A stretch of 64,000 nucleotides of DNA from Chryseobacterium sp. 3008163 (GTDB lineage: Bacteria; Bacteroidota; Bacteroidia; Flavobacteriales; Weeksellaceae): NCBI RefSeq assembly GCF_003669035.1, contig NZ_CP033070.1, positions 2,976,001 to 3,040,000 of the forward strand. Direction: 5' to 3'. This document shows, one piece after another, positions 1 through 9,436 of the stretch (position 1 is the stretch's first letter; each line of letters opens with the position of its first letter). Under the pieces are notes generated by a model. That model had not been told where the DNA came from, ran no database searches, and was given only the letters and a program-made list of their open reading frames with translations. Both the position numbers and the translations under genes were made by a program.

Positions 1-14
1 TAAAGAAGATTCTA

Positions 15-641
15 TCACTTTAAAAATCCCTGGCTTTTAATGTCTTTGACTAATAAATCTAAATGATCGGGAATTTTTTCAATGTTCAGCCAATTAAAAT
101 CAAAGCTATTATTGATGCAGAGTTTTTCGAAATATCTGTTCTCATGAATTTTTGATTCTATACTTTCTAAAATTTCATTCAATTCCATCCAGTAATCCTC
201 ATCCAATTTTTTAATCGAAATGATGGCTTTCAAAAGTTTATTGATCAGATAAATATACAGCTTGTAAATGTTATCAAACCTTTGATTATTGAGCTTGTCG
301 TTATTTTCTAAAATTTGATTAACCAAAAATAACTGCAGAGCAATATCTCCGAATTTATCAGTTGTTACTTTCACATGCTCCGTAATTTCTGCACTTATTT
401 TTCTGATGAGAACCAAAAAATACTTAGGATTTCCAATGTATTTTGATGCAAGAAGAATTCTTTCCTCGATTTGCTCTTCCATCTGACTTCTTTTTTGGTC
501 GGTCGTTTCCGTGTCTATCAGTTCAAAATAAAGTTTCTTAGACAATAATTTATCTTTTTTTAGCAAACGGAAAATAAGTCGGTCTTTTTCAATTGCCGAA
601 AAGTTGCTTAGTGCCGCTTTAAATTCTTTTGAATATTCCAT
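15..641 (-). CDS. Hypothetical protein, unrecognised family (208 aa)
   Basis: I do not recognise this protein. It is soluble-looking, with no signal peptide or membrane segment, and rich in Lys, Leu, Ile and Glu in patterns suggesting an all-helical fold (for example residues 60-170). Its ATG overlaps the TAA stop of the upstream glycosyltransferase gene by one base (TAATG). The two are therefore probably co-transcribed and translationally coupled from the promoter in front of the glycosyltransferase. The coupling suggests, but does not show, a role in the same surface-glycan process. Confidence 0.75.
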   Translation of the reverse strand: MEYSKEFKAALSNFSAIEKDRLIFRLLKKDKLLSKKLYFELIDTETTDQKRSQMEEQIEERILLASKYIGNPKYFLVLIRKISAEITEHVKVTTDKFGDIALQLFLVNQILENNDKLNNQRFDNIYKLYIYLINKLLKAIISIKKLDEDYWMELNEILESIESKIHENRYFEKLCINNSFDFNWLNIEKIPDHLDLLVKDIKSQGFLK

Positions 642-1393
642 TAATTAAATATTTTAGAGTATTTCAAAAATCCATTAATTGCCCAATTGGCGGTGTAATA
701 TAAAGATTTTACAGTAGAAAAATTCATAAAATCTTTGTAGACTAAATACTGATCTTTCACAATGTTTTGCTTTTTTCTGGAAACGCTTGTTGCATGCATT
801 CTGTACTTTGCCATAGTCTTTGGAAGCGGTTTTCCGATGGGGATTTTCTTTAATAAATTCAGCCACATCACATGGTCTTCACGTTTACTTCCTTCTGGAA
901 AATATTCCACACCAACTCTTTTAGAATCGTACATTGATGAAAGTAAAGACAGGCGGCAAGTCTTGAGTAAATTTTCAAAAGTCACTTCTTTATCCGCTTT
1001 AAAATCCTCAATTTTCGGAACTAAATTTTCATCACATCGTGCATAATTAGAGTAGGCGATTTCTGCATTTTCTTTCTTCATAAATCCAATCATTTCTTCC
1101 AGAAAATTTGGTTCCCAAAAATCATCTGCATCCAGAAAAGTAATAAATCTTCCCTTTGCATTTTTTAAAGAAATATTTCTCGCATGTCCTGCTCCTCCAT
1201 TTTTTTCTGCAATCGTCAGTTTTATTCTCGGATCATTCAGTCTTTGAATCATTTCCACAGAATTATCAGAAGATTTGTCATCTGTAATCAGCCACTCCCA
1301 ATCTTTAAAAGTCTGATTTTGTACAGATGCGATGGTTTCTTCCAAAAATTTCGAAGAATTATAGCAAGGCGTGATGATGGAAACTTCAGGCAT
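641..1393 (-). CDS. Glycosyltransferase family 2
   Basis: Predicted cytoplasmic GT-A-fold glycosyltransferase of family 2, transferring a sugar from a nucleotide-sugar donor, usually to a lipid-linked or surface glycan. The N-terminus has the family hallmark SIITPCYN (residues 5-12), acidic donor-binding residues in TDDKSSD (37-43), and the metal-binding DADD (88-91) after a GRFITFL strand. At 250 aa it is typical of small single-domain GT2 enzymes, with no membrane anchor. Acceptor and donor cannot be read from the sequence. It is the first gene of a two-gene operon with the unknown gene at 15-641, and its start lies only about 9 bases from the predicted transcription start. Confidence 0.9.
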   Translation of the reverse strand: MPEVSIITPCYNSSKFLEETIASVQNQTFKDWEWLITDDKSSDNSVEMIQRLNDPRIKLTIAEKNGGAGHARNISLKNAKGRFITFLDADDFWEPNFLEEMIGFMKKENAEIAYSNYARCDENLVPKIEDFKADKEVTFENLLKTCRLSLLSSMYDSKRVGVEYFPEGSKREDHVMWLNLLKKIPIGKPLPKTMAKYRMHATSVSRKKQNIVKDQYLVYKDFMNFSTVKSLYYTANWAINGFLKYSKIFN

Positions 1394-1406
1394 TCAGTAT
1401 TTTTTG

Positions 1407-1414
1407 CAAATATA
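1407..1414 (-). promoter_or_regulatory. Promoter -7 box (TATATTTG) for the glycosyltransferase
   Basis: Exact match to the Bacteroidota -7 consensus TAnnTTTG on the minus strand, 14-21 bases upstream of the ATG. Transcription would begin around 1402, giving a leader of only about 9 nt. Confidence 0.6.
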
Positions 1415-1538
1415 AGGCTTTGGAAATGGTCTTTAAAAGCGGTATTTTTAAGAAAATGTAAATTATGATTCCAAAATTCAAAAAAATGATTGATTTTTAA
1501 TAAAAAATCATAATTTTATGCCTTGAAAAATTTGATCT

Positions 1539-2012
1539 ATGAAGAAATTAGCATTATTATTTGCAGGTTTGTCATTAATGGTAGCTACTACCGCATGTAA
1601 CGATGATGACGAGACTGTACAAGAGTTTCCCATTGTAGGAACTTGGAAGCCGGTAGCAGAAGTAAGAACTGAAGTTGATCTTGACGGTGTCGGGGTTTCT
1701 GATGAAATTACATACACTACTTGTCAGCAAGAATCTAGATGGGTATTTAATGAAAATAATTCAGGGAAAAGAACAAATAAAGATTTGGCAGGGTCTTCAC
1801 TAACGTGCTCAACGATTTCTGAACGTAACTTCAGTTATACGTATAACAAAACTGAAAAGAATTTTGAAATCAAATATCAAGGAACGGTAGTTTCTGAAAA
1901 AGGGAAAATTGTTGATTTAACTGCAGAAACAATGAATCTTAAAATTGAGGATAATATAGATCCTACAGTTTACAAAGCAACAACGTATACTTTCAAAAGA
2001 GTAGCTCCTTAG
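1539..2012 (+). CDS. Lipocalin-like lipoprotein
   Basis: Probable exported lipoprotein of 157 aa. A lysine-start signal peptide ends in a lipobox with acceptor Cys20, followed by an acidic NDDDE stretch of the kind that follows the Cys in surface-exposed Bacteroidota lipoproteins. The mature protein begins with an I-V-G-T-W-K motif, the N-terminal signature of the small lipocalin-like families in this phylum, followed by alternating beta-strand-like segments. Ligand unknown. It stands alone, with a hairpin terminator directly downstream. Assignment to the lipocalin-like fold rests on the GTW motif and the size only. Confidence 0.8.
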   Translation: MKKLALLFAGLSLMVATTACNDDDETVQEFPIVGTWKPVAEVRTEVDLDGVGVSDEITYTTCQQESRWVFNENNSGKRTNKDLAGSSLTCSTISERNFSYTYNKTEKNFEIKYQGTVVSEKGKIVDLTAETMNLKIEDNIDPTVYKATTYTFKRVAP

Positions 2013-2037
2013 TATTTAAATTAATAATAATCTATAT

Positions 2038-2064
2038 AAATCTCATCTCCGGATGAGATTTTTT
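2038..2064 (+). terminator. Intrinsic terminator
   Basis: Perfect 10-bp stem (2038-2047 with 2052-2061) and four-base loop, running into a T tract, 25 bases after the lipoprotein stop codon. Confidence 0.8.
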
Positions 2065-2120
2065 GTTTAGGGCAACGTTCAATTAGTTTAAAATTAAATA
2101 ACCAATTCTTTTAAAATCAT

Positions 2121-2128
2121 TAAATTTG
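2121..2128 (+). promoter_or_regulatory. Promoter -7 box (TAAATTTG) for leuS
   Basis: TAnnTTTG match 63 bases upstream of the leuS GTG start. No clear -33 TTG is seen at the expected spacing. Confidence 0.45.
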
Positions 2129-2191
2129 TGAATCTTGATTTAAATAAAATCTAAAATTTCATAAAAGTCTAACAACAAATATCATTATAAC

Positions 2192-4971
2192 GTGTTTTAC
2201 GATCATCAGCAGATAGAAAAAAAGTGGCAGAAATACTGGGAAGACAATCAAACTTACAAAACTTCCGATAAAACAGATAAACCTAAATTTTATGTACTCG
2301 ATATGTTTCCGTATCCATCGGGAGCAGGGCTACATGTAGGTCATCCGCTGGGATATATTGCGTCAGATATTTATGCGAGATATAAAAGACATCAGGGTTT
2401 TAATGTTTTGCATCCTGTAGGTTATGATAGTTTCGGTTTGCCTGCAGAACAATATGCTATTCAAACTGGGCAGCATCCTGCGGTGACTACAGAACAGAAT
2501 ATCACACGATACGAAGAGCAGTTAAGAAAAATAGGTTTTTCATTTGACTGGAGCAGGGAAGTGAGAACTTCTGACGCTTCTTATTATAAATGGACACAAT
2601 GGATTTTTATTCAATTGTTTCATTCTTGGTATAATAAAGATACAGACAAGGCAGAATCTATCGATACTTTAATCAGACATTTTGAAGAAAAAGGAACTGA
2701 AGGTCTTAACGCCAATCAAAACGACGAATTAAATTTCACTTCAGAAGAATGGAAAAACGCTTCTGAAATTGATAAAGAAGATATTTTATTAAATTATCGT
2801 CTGTCTTTCCGAGCTGAAACTACTGTAAACTGGTGTCCGGCATTAGGAACTGTTTTAGCTAACGACGAAATTAAAGACGGGAAATCTGAAAGAGGAGGTT
2901 TCCCTGTTTTTCAAAAGAAAATGATGCAGTGGAGCATGAGAATTTCTGCGTATTCTGAAAGATTATTGCAAGGATTAAAAACTCTGGACTGGCCACAACC
3001 CTTGAAAGATTCCCAGGAATATTGGATTGGGAAATCTCAAGGAGCTCAAGTAAAATTTGAGGTAGAAAATCACGAAGAAATCATCGAAGTTTTCACTACA
3101 AGACCTGATACTATTTTTGGAGCGACCTTTATGGTGTTGGCTCCTGAAAATCCTTTGGTTGAAAATATCACGACTGCAGAACAAAAAGCTGAGGTAGACA
3201 CTTATATAGAAGACACTTCTAAAAAGACTGAGCGTGATAGAATGGCTGACGTGAAAAACGTGAGCGGTGCTTTCACCGGAACTTATGTAATCAATCCGTT
3301 TAGCGGAAAAAAGATGCCGATCTATATTTCAGATTATGTTTTGATGGGCTATGGAACGGGAGCTGTAATGGCTGTTCCTGCGCACGATGAGCGTGATCAC
3401 AGATTTGCAAAGAAATTTAATTTAGAAATTATAAAAGTTGTAGAAACCGAAGAAGACATTCAGGAAAAATCTTTTGATTCTAAAGATTCTGTTTGTGTGA
3501 ATTCTGATTTCTTAAACGGTTTAAATTATAATGATGCAAAATCAAAATAATTGCTGAAATAGAAAACAAGGGAATCGGTCACGGAACGACGAACTACAGA
3601 CAGCGTGATGCTATTTTCTCAAGACAGCGATATTGGGGTGAGCCGGTCCCTATATATTATAAGGAAGGAATGCCTTACACATTGCCAAATTCTGCATTGC
3701 CTTTGGAACTTCCTGAAGTTGAAAAGTATTTGCCGACAGAAGACGGAGATCCACCATTAGGAAACGCAAAATCTTTTGCCTGGGATGAAGCTAATCAAAA
3801 AGTCGTCGCAACAGATTTAATTGATGATCAAACGGTATTTCTATTAGAATTATCTACAATGCCGGGTTGGGCGGGAAGCTCATGGTATTTCCTTAGATAC
3901 ATGGATCCGAATAATGATGAGGTTTTTGCTAAAAAAGAACTTTCTGATTATTGGGGACAAGTAGATTTATATATTGGAGGTAGCGAGCATGCAACTGGAC
4001 ATTTATTATATTCTCGTTTCTGGAATATGTTCTTAAAAGACAGAGGGTATATTAATCAGGATGAGCCTTTCCAAAAGTTGATCAATCAAGGGATGATTTT
4101 GGGGATGAGTGCTTTTGCTTATAGAGTGGAGGGTACTAATCAGTATGTTTCTAAAAATTTGGCAAAAGATTATCAGACTCAGGCTATTCACGTTGATGTA
4201 TCTTTATTAAAAGGAACTTCTGACGAATTGGATACTGAAGCGTTCAAATCTTGGAGGCCAGATTATGCAGACGCAGAATTTATTTTAGAAGATGGAAAAT
4301 ACATCACAGGTCGTGAAGTAGAAAAAATGTCTAAGTCAAAATACAATGTTGTAAATCCTGATGACATCTGTGAAGAATACGGAGCAGACGGTTTAAGATT
4401 GTATGAAATGTTCTTAGGTCCATTAGAGCAATCCAAGCCTTGGAACACACAAGGTCTTAGTGGAGTTTACGGTTTCCTGAAAAAATTCTGGAATTTGTAT
4501 TTCAACGAAGATGTTTTTGAAATTTCTGAAGATGAACCTACAAAAGCTGAATATAAAATTTTGCATACTTTAATAAAGAAGGTGGTTTATGATATTGAAA
4601 ATTTTTCTTTCAATACGTCAGTTTCTTCATTTATGATTGCTGTCAACGAGTTACAGAAATTAAAATGCAACAAACGCAATATATTAGAACCTTTAGCCGT
4701 TATAATTTCCCCTTACGCCCCACATATCTGTGAAGAGGTATGGAATTTGCTTGGTCATAACGATTCGATAGAGTTTGAAACATTCCCTATTCTGAATGAG
4801 GAATACTTAGTTGAAGACGAGATTAATTATCCAATAAGCGTAAATGGTAAGATGAAATTTAAAATTTCTCTTTCGGCTCAGCTTTCTGCAACAGATGTTG
4901 AGGTTTTAGTGCTTCAAAATGACAAATTGAAAGAGATTTTAGAGGGGAAAACTCCTAAAAAATCATTGTAG
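2192..4971 (+). CDS. leuS: Leucine--tRNA ligase (reading frame broken by one missing base near 3544)
   Basis: Cytoplasmic class Ia aminoacyl-tRNA synthetase that charges tRNA-Leu. The GTG start gives a protein opening [11 protein letters not shown]. The HIGH-type motif HVGH is at residues 48-51. The CP1 editing domain has TTRPDT and [20 protein letters not shown] lies near 4327-4341, and a C-terminal anticodon-binding domain follows. The frame breaks at a four-A run (3544-3547). One more A joins DAKSK to [21 protein letters not shown] in the other frame, with no residue lost, giving about 926 aa, the family's usual length. LeuRS is essential and both halves are well conserved, so the break is most likely a sequence error. 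No other leuS copy lies in the window. Confidence 0.95.
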
Positions 4972-5242
4972 TGCATAAAAAGATAGTAAATATTGTAATT
5001 TAAAATAAATTTAACATTGGTAATTTCAAAAAATTAAAGCATTAAATTTTTTGATTTTTTAATGTAATTACAAAAAGTGATAAAAATCATTAATAATTTT
5101 GGATATAATTACAATATCGGAATCGTATTAATTTTTCGTTATCAAAAAAAGACAAAATGTTTATTTAAGACTATTGCATTTTAAGTAATTTTGCCTTTAT
5201 TTTACAACTTTAAAATTTTTAAACAATATAATTTAGTTAAAT
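4972..5242 (+). promoter_or_regulatory. AT-rich intergenic region upstream of exbB, with -7 box TAATTTTG at 5186-5193
   Basis: No gene is seen in this 271-base stretch. It is extremely A/T-rich and contains a TAnnTTTG box 50 bases before the exbB ATG, suitable for driving the TonB locus. No obvious hairpin terminator follows leuS, and no Fur-like box was recognised. Confidence 0.5.
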
Positions 5243-6106
5243 ATGGAAATGAATGTTTCAAAAAATGATGAGCAAGTAGTTGCTAGAAAGGCAGGAGGTT
5301 TAAATCCAGCTGTAATTATTCCTATCCTATTGGTGTTGGGGATTTGTATTTGGTTATTCGTATTGGGTAGCCCAGGTAATTTTAAAGCTGATCCTAGATT
5401 AGGAGGAGGTTCAGTAGCTTTTTCTGATGTTGAAGGTAAAGATCTTCATCCAGAAGGGTTCATGGGAATGATTTACATGGGAGGTGTTATTGTACCATTG
5501 CTTGTTACATTCATGATTACTGTAATCGTTTTCTCATTTGAAAGATATTTTGTTTTAAACAAAGCTTCAGGTGCAGGAAATGTAGACAACTTCGTTGTAA
5601 AAGTTAGAAGTTTGCTAAACCAGAACAAAGTTGACGAAGCTCTAGAAGAGTGCGACAGACAACAAGGTTCTGTAGGAAATGTAGTAAAAGAAGGTTTGAC
5701 GACTTACAAAGCGTTGGCTCACGATACTACTTTAAACAAAGAACAAAAAATGATTGCTCTAAACAAAGCTATCGAAGAGGCTACTACTCTTGAGATGCCA
5801 ATGTTAGAGAAAAACATGATGATTCTTTCTACTTTAGGTACAGTTGCAACATTGGTAGCACTATTAGGTACTGTAATTGGTATGATTAGAGCGTTCTTCG
5901 CTTTAGGAGCTAGTGGTGGTACACCTGATGCTGCTGCATTATCAATTGGTATTTCTGAAGCATTGATCAACACTGCATTAGGTATTGGTACTTCAGCTGT
6001 AGCGATTATCCTTTATAACTTCTTTACTTCTAAAATTGACGGATTGACTTACAAGATCGACGAGATTGCAATGAGCATCCAGCAGTCTTTTGCAGAATTT
6101 CACTAA
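5243..6106 (+). CDS. exbB: MotA/TolQ/ExbB proton channel family protein
   Basis: Inner-membrane proton-channel subunit of the TonB complex, which uses the proton-motive force to energise outer-membrane TonB-dependent receptors. The 287-aa protein has hydrophobic segments at about 22-42, 78-98, 190-220 and 238-260. The last two form the conserved MotA/TolQ/ExbB core with its Gly-rich LGTVIGMI motif. The extra N-terminal membrane segment and short periplasmic loop are common in Bacteroidota homologues. It is the first gene of a run continuing into two exbD genes and tonB, which fixes its role as ExbB rather than TolQ or MotA. Confidence 0.93.
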   Translation: MEMNVSKNDEQVVARKAGGLNPAVIIPILLVLGICIWLFVLGSPGNFKADPRLGGGSVAFSDVEGKDLHPEGFMGMIYMGGVIVPLLVTFMITVIVFSFERYFVLNKASGAGNVDNFVVKVRSLLNQNKVDEALEECDRQQGSVGNVVKEGLTTYKALAHDTTLNKEQKMIALNKAIEEATTLEMPMLEKNMMILSTLGTVATLVALLGTVIGMIRAFFALGASGGTPDAAALSIGISEALINTALGIGTSAVAIILYNFFTSKIDGLTYKIDEIAMSIQQSFAEFH

Positions 6107-6166
6107 GAATTAAGTGAATCTGTGTTTTACACAAAAAGAAGTTTATAATTTAATTAGATAATAATA

Positions 6167-6775
6167 ATGGCGAGAATAAAACCAAAAAGACATGGGGTAG
6201 TTACGGATATGACCGCAATGTGCGATGTTACGTTCTTACTACTTACGTTCTTTATTATGACCACTCAGTTCAAAAAGCCTGATGTGGAGCAAATCAAACC
6301 GCCATCTTCAATCTCAGAAAAATTACTTCCTGATGCTAGTTTAATGACTATTAACGCTACACCAGACGGAAAATTCTATTTCCAGCCGGTAGAGAACGCA
6401 ACAGAAAGATTAGAGCTTTTGGATAAAATGGGGAAAAAGTACGGTGTTACTTTTGACAACAACCAGAAAGCTGCATTTCAGAGAGTTCAGACAATTGGGG
6501 TTCCTATGAACCAACTTAGAAGCTATCTTTCATTGTCTGAGGATGAGCAGAAGAATTTTAAAAGTCCAAAAGGGATTCCTATGGACAGTACAAATAAACA
6601 ATTAGTAGACTGGGTAGAGCAAAGTTTAAGCGTTAATCCTGAATACAAATTAGCGATTAAGGGTGACGTTACTACAGAATATCCAAAAGTTAAAAGTTTA
6701 TTTGAGGGTTTAAGAGATATTGATTTTCTTAAATTTTGGTTGATTACGTCACAAGAAGGTAAACCTAACGAATAA
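6167..6775 (+). CDS. exbD: Biopolymer transporter ExbD (first copy)
   Basis: Single-span inner-membrane stator partner of ExbB. One transmembrane helix (about 20-36) follows a basic N-terminus. Asp20 in MTAMCDVTFLL corresponds to the proton-path aspartate conserved in ExbD/TolR. The periplasmic part is longer than in Proteobacteria (202 aa against about 140). It lies 60 bases after exbB and just before a second exbD. Paired unequal exbD genes are usual in Bacteroidota TonB loci, and the two copies are only distantly similar outside the membrane segment, so they probably occupy distinct positions or form a heteromeric stator. Confidence 0.93.
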   Translation: MARIKPKRHGVVTDMTAMCDVTFLLLTFFIMTTQFKKPDVEQIKPPSSISEKLLPDASLMTINATPDGKFYFQPVENATERLELLDKMGKKYGVTFDNNQKAAFQRVQTIGVPMNQLRSYLSLSEDEQKNFKSPKGIPMDSTNKQLVDWVEQSLSVNPEYKLAIKGDVTTEYPKVKSLFEGLRDIDFLKFWLITSQEGKPNE

Positions 6776-6787
6776 TAAGGAATAGAA

Positions 6788-7333
6788 ATGGCAGAAGTAC
6801 AGGTACAAGAGAAAGGCGGCAAAGGCGGCAAGGTACGTTCCAAGAAAAATAACCCTAGGGTCGATATGACTCCGATGGTGGATTTGAATTTCTTACTATT
6901 GATGTTCTTTATGTTTACATCAACGTTTAGTAAACCAAATGTGATGGATTTAGGTCTTCCTGGTAAACCAAAACCAAACGATCCAATTCCTCCACAGACA
7001 GAAATTAAACTTTCTAATTCAATCTCTTTATTATTAGGGAAAGACAACAGAATTTTTTGGCATCAGCAAGATAATACATCTTTAACTGACCAAAATTTAA
7101 CTGAAACATCTTTTGATAGAGAAGGTATCAGAAAGATTATAGAGCAAGCAAAAGCAGGAGCAGCAGATAAAGAAAAATTCACAGTAATTATCAAGCCAAC
7201 TGACGATGCAGTATATAAGAACTTTGTAGACATTCTTGACGAAATGGCTATTACTAAAAGCGAAAGATACGGTGTTACCGATTTGAAGCCTTGGGAAAAA
7301 GCTATTTATGATAAAAGAGTTGGCAACAAATAA
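6788..7333 (+). CDS. exbD: Biopolymer transporter ExbD (second copy)
   Basis: Second ExbD-type stator protein, 181 aa. The N-terminus is Gly/Lys-rich (GGKGGKVRSKK), followed by DMTPMVDLNFLLLMFF with the conserved aspartate at residue 32, a single membrane helix (about 31-46) and a periplasmic domain. It starts 12 bases after the first exbD, consistent with co-translation from one operon. Its membrane motif (DMTPMVDLNFLLL) is closer to canonical ExbD than that of the first copy (DMTAMCDVTFLLL). Confidence 0.93.
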   Translation: MAEVQVQEKGGKGGKVRSKKNNPRVDMTPMVDLNFLLLMFFMFTSTFSKPNVMDLGLPGKPKPNDPIPPQTEIKLSNSISLLLGKDNRIFWHQQDNTSLTDQNLTETSFDREGIRKIIEQAKAGAADKEKFTVIIKPTDDAVYKNFVDILDEMAITKSERYGVTDLKPWEKAIYDKRVGNK

Positions 7334-7370
7334 TTACTACAAAGTAATTAACCATTAAATTTATATTACA

Positions 7371-8213
7371 ATGGCAGATGAAAATGCTTACAGTCAAAAT
7401 CTTACATTAGACGAGATTGTATTTGAAAATAGAAATAAAAATTATGGAGCTTATGATATCAGATCGCAGTATCCTAGATTACTGACAAAATCTTTTATCA
7501 TTGGAACATCTATATTTTTATTGATTGCTTTATCTCCTCTTATTTATTTAACCATCAAAAACCTCGCTGCTGAAGAGCAAGTAGAAGTGAAGGCAGATTT
7601 GGTTGATATTATTCAGGAAGATAAAATTATAGAGCAGCCTAAAGAAGAAGAACCACCTCCACCACCTCCACCAAAAGAGGAGGAGAAGATTGAAATTATT
7701 CAGAATGTGGTTCCAGAACCAGTGAAAGCTCCAAAAATTGAAACTCCACCACCGCCAATTTCTAAGCAATTAGAAACAACTACGGGTGTTACAGCTCAAG
7801 AAGGTGTGAAAGCTCCGGCTTATACGCCACCACCGCCGCCACCATCTACAGGTACTAAAGCTTCAACAGCTGAAGTTAAACCTCAGGTAAGTGATACGCA
7901 AGTATACAGCGAGGTAGAGCAAACTGCAGAATTCCCTGGAGGTATCAATGCATTTAGAAATAAAGTATCTGGTAACTTCGACGGTTCAGCAATGAATGGT
8001 GATGAAGGTACTGTAAAAGCTGAAGTAACTTTCGTAGTAGAAAGAGACGGAACAATTACAGATGTAAAAGCTAACGGTAAAAATGCAGATTTTAATTCTG
8101 AAGCTGTTAGAACAATTAAGTCAATTAAAAATAAATGGACTCCTGCAAAAATCAATGGTCAATCTGTTCGTTACAGATTCAGATTACCTTTAACAATGAA
8201 TTTTGAAGGATAG
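7371..8213 (+). CDS. tonB: Energy transducer TonB
   Basis: Transmits ExbB/ExbD energy across the periplasm to outer-membrane receptors. The 280-aa protein has a cytoplasmic N-terminus of about 40 residues with the Bacteroidota motif NKNYGAYDIR, and one membrane helix (41-62). A long spacer rich in Pro, Glu and Lys follows, with poly-proline runs at about 94-102 and 148-156. The C-terminal TonB domain spans about 200-280 and contains GTITDVKANGKNADFNSEAVRTI-type residues. It closes the exbB-exbD-exbD-tonB unit and is followed by a strong terminator. The N-terminal NYGAYDIR extension is absent from the E. coli protein but common in this phylum. Confidence 0.95.
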   Translation: MADENAYSQNLTLDEIVFENRNKNYGAYDIRSQYPRLLTKSFIIGTSIFLLIALSPLIYLTIKNLAAEEQVEVKADLVDIIQEDKIIEQPKEEEPPPPPPPKEEEKIEIIQNVVPEPVKAPKIETPPPPISKQLETTTGVTAQEGVKAPAYTPPPPPPSTGTKASTAEVKPQVSDTQVYSEVEQTAEFPGGINAFRNKVSGNFDGSAMNGDEGTVKAEVTFVVERDGTITDVKANGKNADFNSEAVRTIKSIKNKWTPAKINGQSVRYRFRLPLTMNFEG

Positions 8214-8235
8214 TATTTATCTTTAAATATTATTA

Positions 8236-8263
8236 AAAAAGAGAAGCTTATGCTTCTCTTTTT
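8236..8263 (+). terminator. Intrinsic terminator after tonB
   Basis: Perfect 12-bp stem (8236-8247 with 8252-8263) and TTAT loop, ending in a T-rich stretch, about 20 bases after the tonB stop. Confidence 0.85.
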
Positions 8264-8273
8264 ATTTTTTTAA

Positions 8274-8281
8274 TACTTTTG
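8274..8281 (+). promoter_or_regulatory. Promoter -7 box (TACTTTTG) giving a probable leaderless mRNA
   Basis: TAnnTTTG match whose last base lies 5 bases before the ATG at 8286. With initiation 4-7 bases downstream of the box, the transcript would start at or next to the start codon. Confidence 0.5.
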
Positions 8282-8285
8282 TTAT

Positions 8286-8483
8286 ATGGTTTTCAAATAT
8301 TTATCCTTAGTAACAGGATTTTGTTATATAGTCTTAGGACTCATCATTATTTTTTATAAAGCATCTTTTGCGAGTTTTGATCCTACAATGATTTTGGTGT
8401 TTGGTATAGCAATAATTTTATACGGAATGTTCAGAATTTGGAGGGGATTTTTAAATTTAAAAAATACAGCAGATGAAGAATAG
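8286..8483 (+). CDS. Small membrane protein (65 aa)
   Basis: Predicted two-helix inner-membrane protein (hydrophobic residues about 5-24 and 32-52) ending in a short charged tail (NLKNTADEE). I know of no assigned function. Its stop region overlaps the start of the PstS-like lipoprotein gene by 11 bases, so the two are translated as a pair. Similar tiny membrane proteins sit between tonB and the PstS-like gene in related flavobacteria, as far as I recall. It appears to have its own promoter after the tonB terminator and almost no 5' leader. Confidence 0.8.
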   Translation: MVFKYLSLVTGFCYIVLGLIIIFYKASFASFDPTMILVFGIAIILYGMFRIWRGFLNLKNTADEE

Positions 8484-9345
8484 TATTAAAATTATACTTC
8501 TTTTTTTGTTAGCAACAATTGTAAGCTGCTCAAAGAAAGGCGAAAAGTCTCTGTCATATAACAATGGTGAGATGACTATTCTTACTGACGAATCATTCAA
8601 AAGTGTTACAGAAGCACTAGCTGAAGGATATATGATCAGTTATCCTGAAAGCAAAATAAAAGTTGTTACAAAGAAAGAAGACCTTGGGTTTTTAGATCTT
8701 TTAAATAATAAAGTAAAGATTGCTGTAATGTCTAAGGATTTGTCTCCTGAAGAAAAGAAAGCTTACGAAAAACAAGTAGATTTAAAATTTATTCCGGCAA
8801 AATTCGCTGCTGATGCAGTGGTGTTTGTTGTTCCTAAAAATTCTGAAAAAACAAGCATTACAATGGAAGAAATCGTTCAAGGGATGCAATCAGAAGAAAA
8901 GAATTTTATATTTGACGGAGCTAATTCAAGTAACTTAAATTTTGTAGCACAAAAACTAAAAAAACTTCCTAAAGATTTAAAGTATTCAATCATTCCGGGA
9001 AGTGCAAATGTGATTGAGGAATTGAATAAATATCCAAATAAAATTGGTGTTGTGGGTCTTAATACAATCAGCAGACCTTATGATAAAAATGCGGAAAAAT
9101 TAAGAGAACTCATAAAAGTTTTACCAATTGTTAGTAATGGAAAAACATATTCTGCAGATTTTGAAGGAATGCGTGAGATGAAATATCCTTTTACAAGGGT
9201 TTTGTATTTCTTAACAAATGAAGGTAATTTTAACATTGCCAATGGTTTTATAAGATATTCTTGTACTCATTTGGGACAGAAAATCGTTCAAAAAGAGGGC
9301 TTACAGCCCTATAATATTTATCCACGAGAAGTTCAGATGCGTTAA
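8473..9345 (+). CDS. PstS-like phosphate-binding lipoprotein
   Basis: Periplasm- or surface-anchored substrate-binding protein of the PBP-like (PstS) fold, 290 aa. The signal peptide ends in lipobox ATIVSC with acceptor Cys19. The sequence shows the family pattern: an early LTDESF segment, a DLSPEEKKAY insertion, AADAVVFVVPKNS leading the second lobe, and IGVVGLNTISRP toward the end. No pstCAB transporter genes follow. It lies instead between the TonB genes and a TPR protein, so it may not serve classical phosphate uptake. Phosphate as ligand is inferred from the fold only. Confidence 0.8.
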   Translation: MKNSIKIILLFLLATIVSCSKKGEKSLSYNNGEMTILTDESFKSVTEALAEGYMISYPESKIKVVTKKEDLGFLDLLNNKVKIAVMSKDLSPEEKKAYEKQVDLKFIPAKFAADAVVFVVPKNSEKTSITMEEIVQGMQSEEKNFIFDGANSSNLNFVAQKLKKLPKDLKYSIIPGSANVIEELNKYPNKIGVVGLNTISRPYDKNAEKLRELIKVLPIVSNGKTYSADFEGMREMKYPFTRVLYFLTNEGNFNIANGFIRYSCTHLGQKIVQKEGLQPYNIYPREVQMR

Positions 9346-9436
9346 ATAATATTAAATTCATCTGAATACCAATTTAATTCATTTATTTTGGTCTGAAAAT
9401 TGTGTGTAAATTATAATTCAATTTAGAAAATATATA

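Noticed and set aside
3541..3670. Programmed ribosomal frameshift in leuS
   Set aside because: No slippery heptamer with downstream structure was seen, and the same kind of one-base loss occurs in many unrelated genes. A sequence error is simpler.
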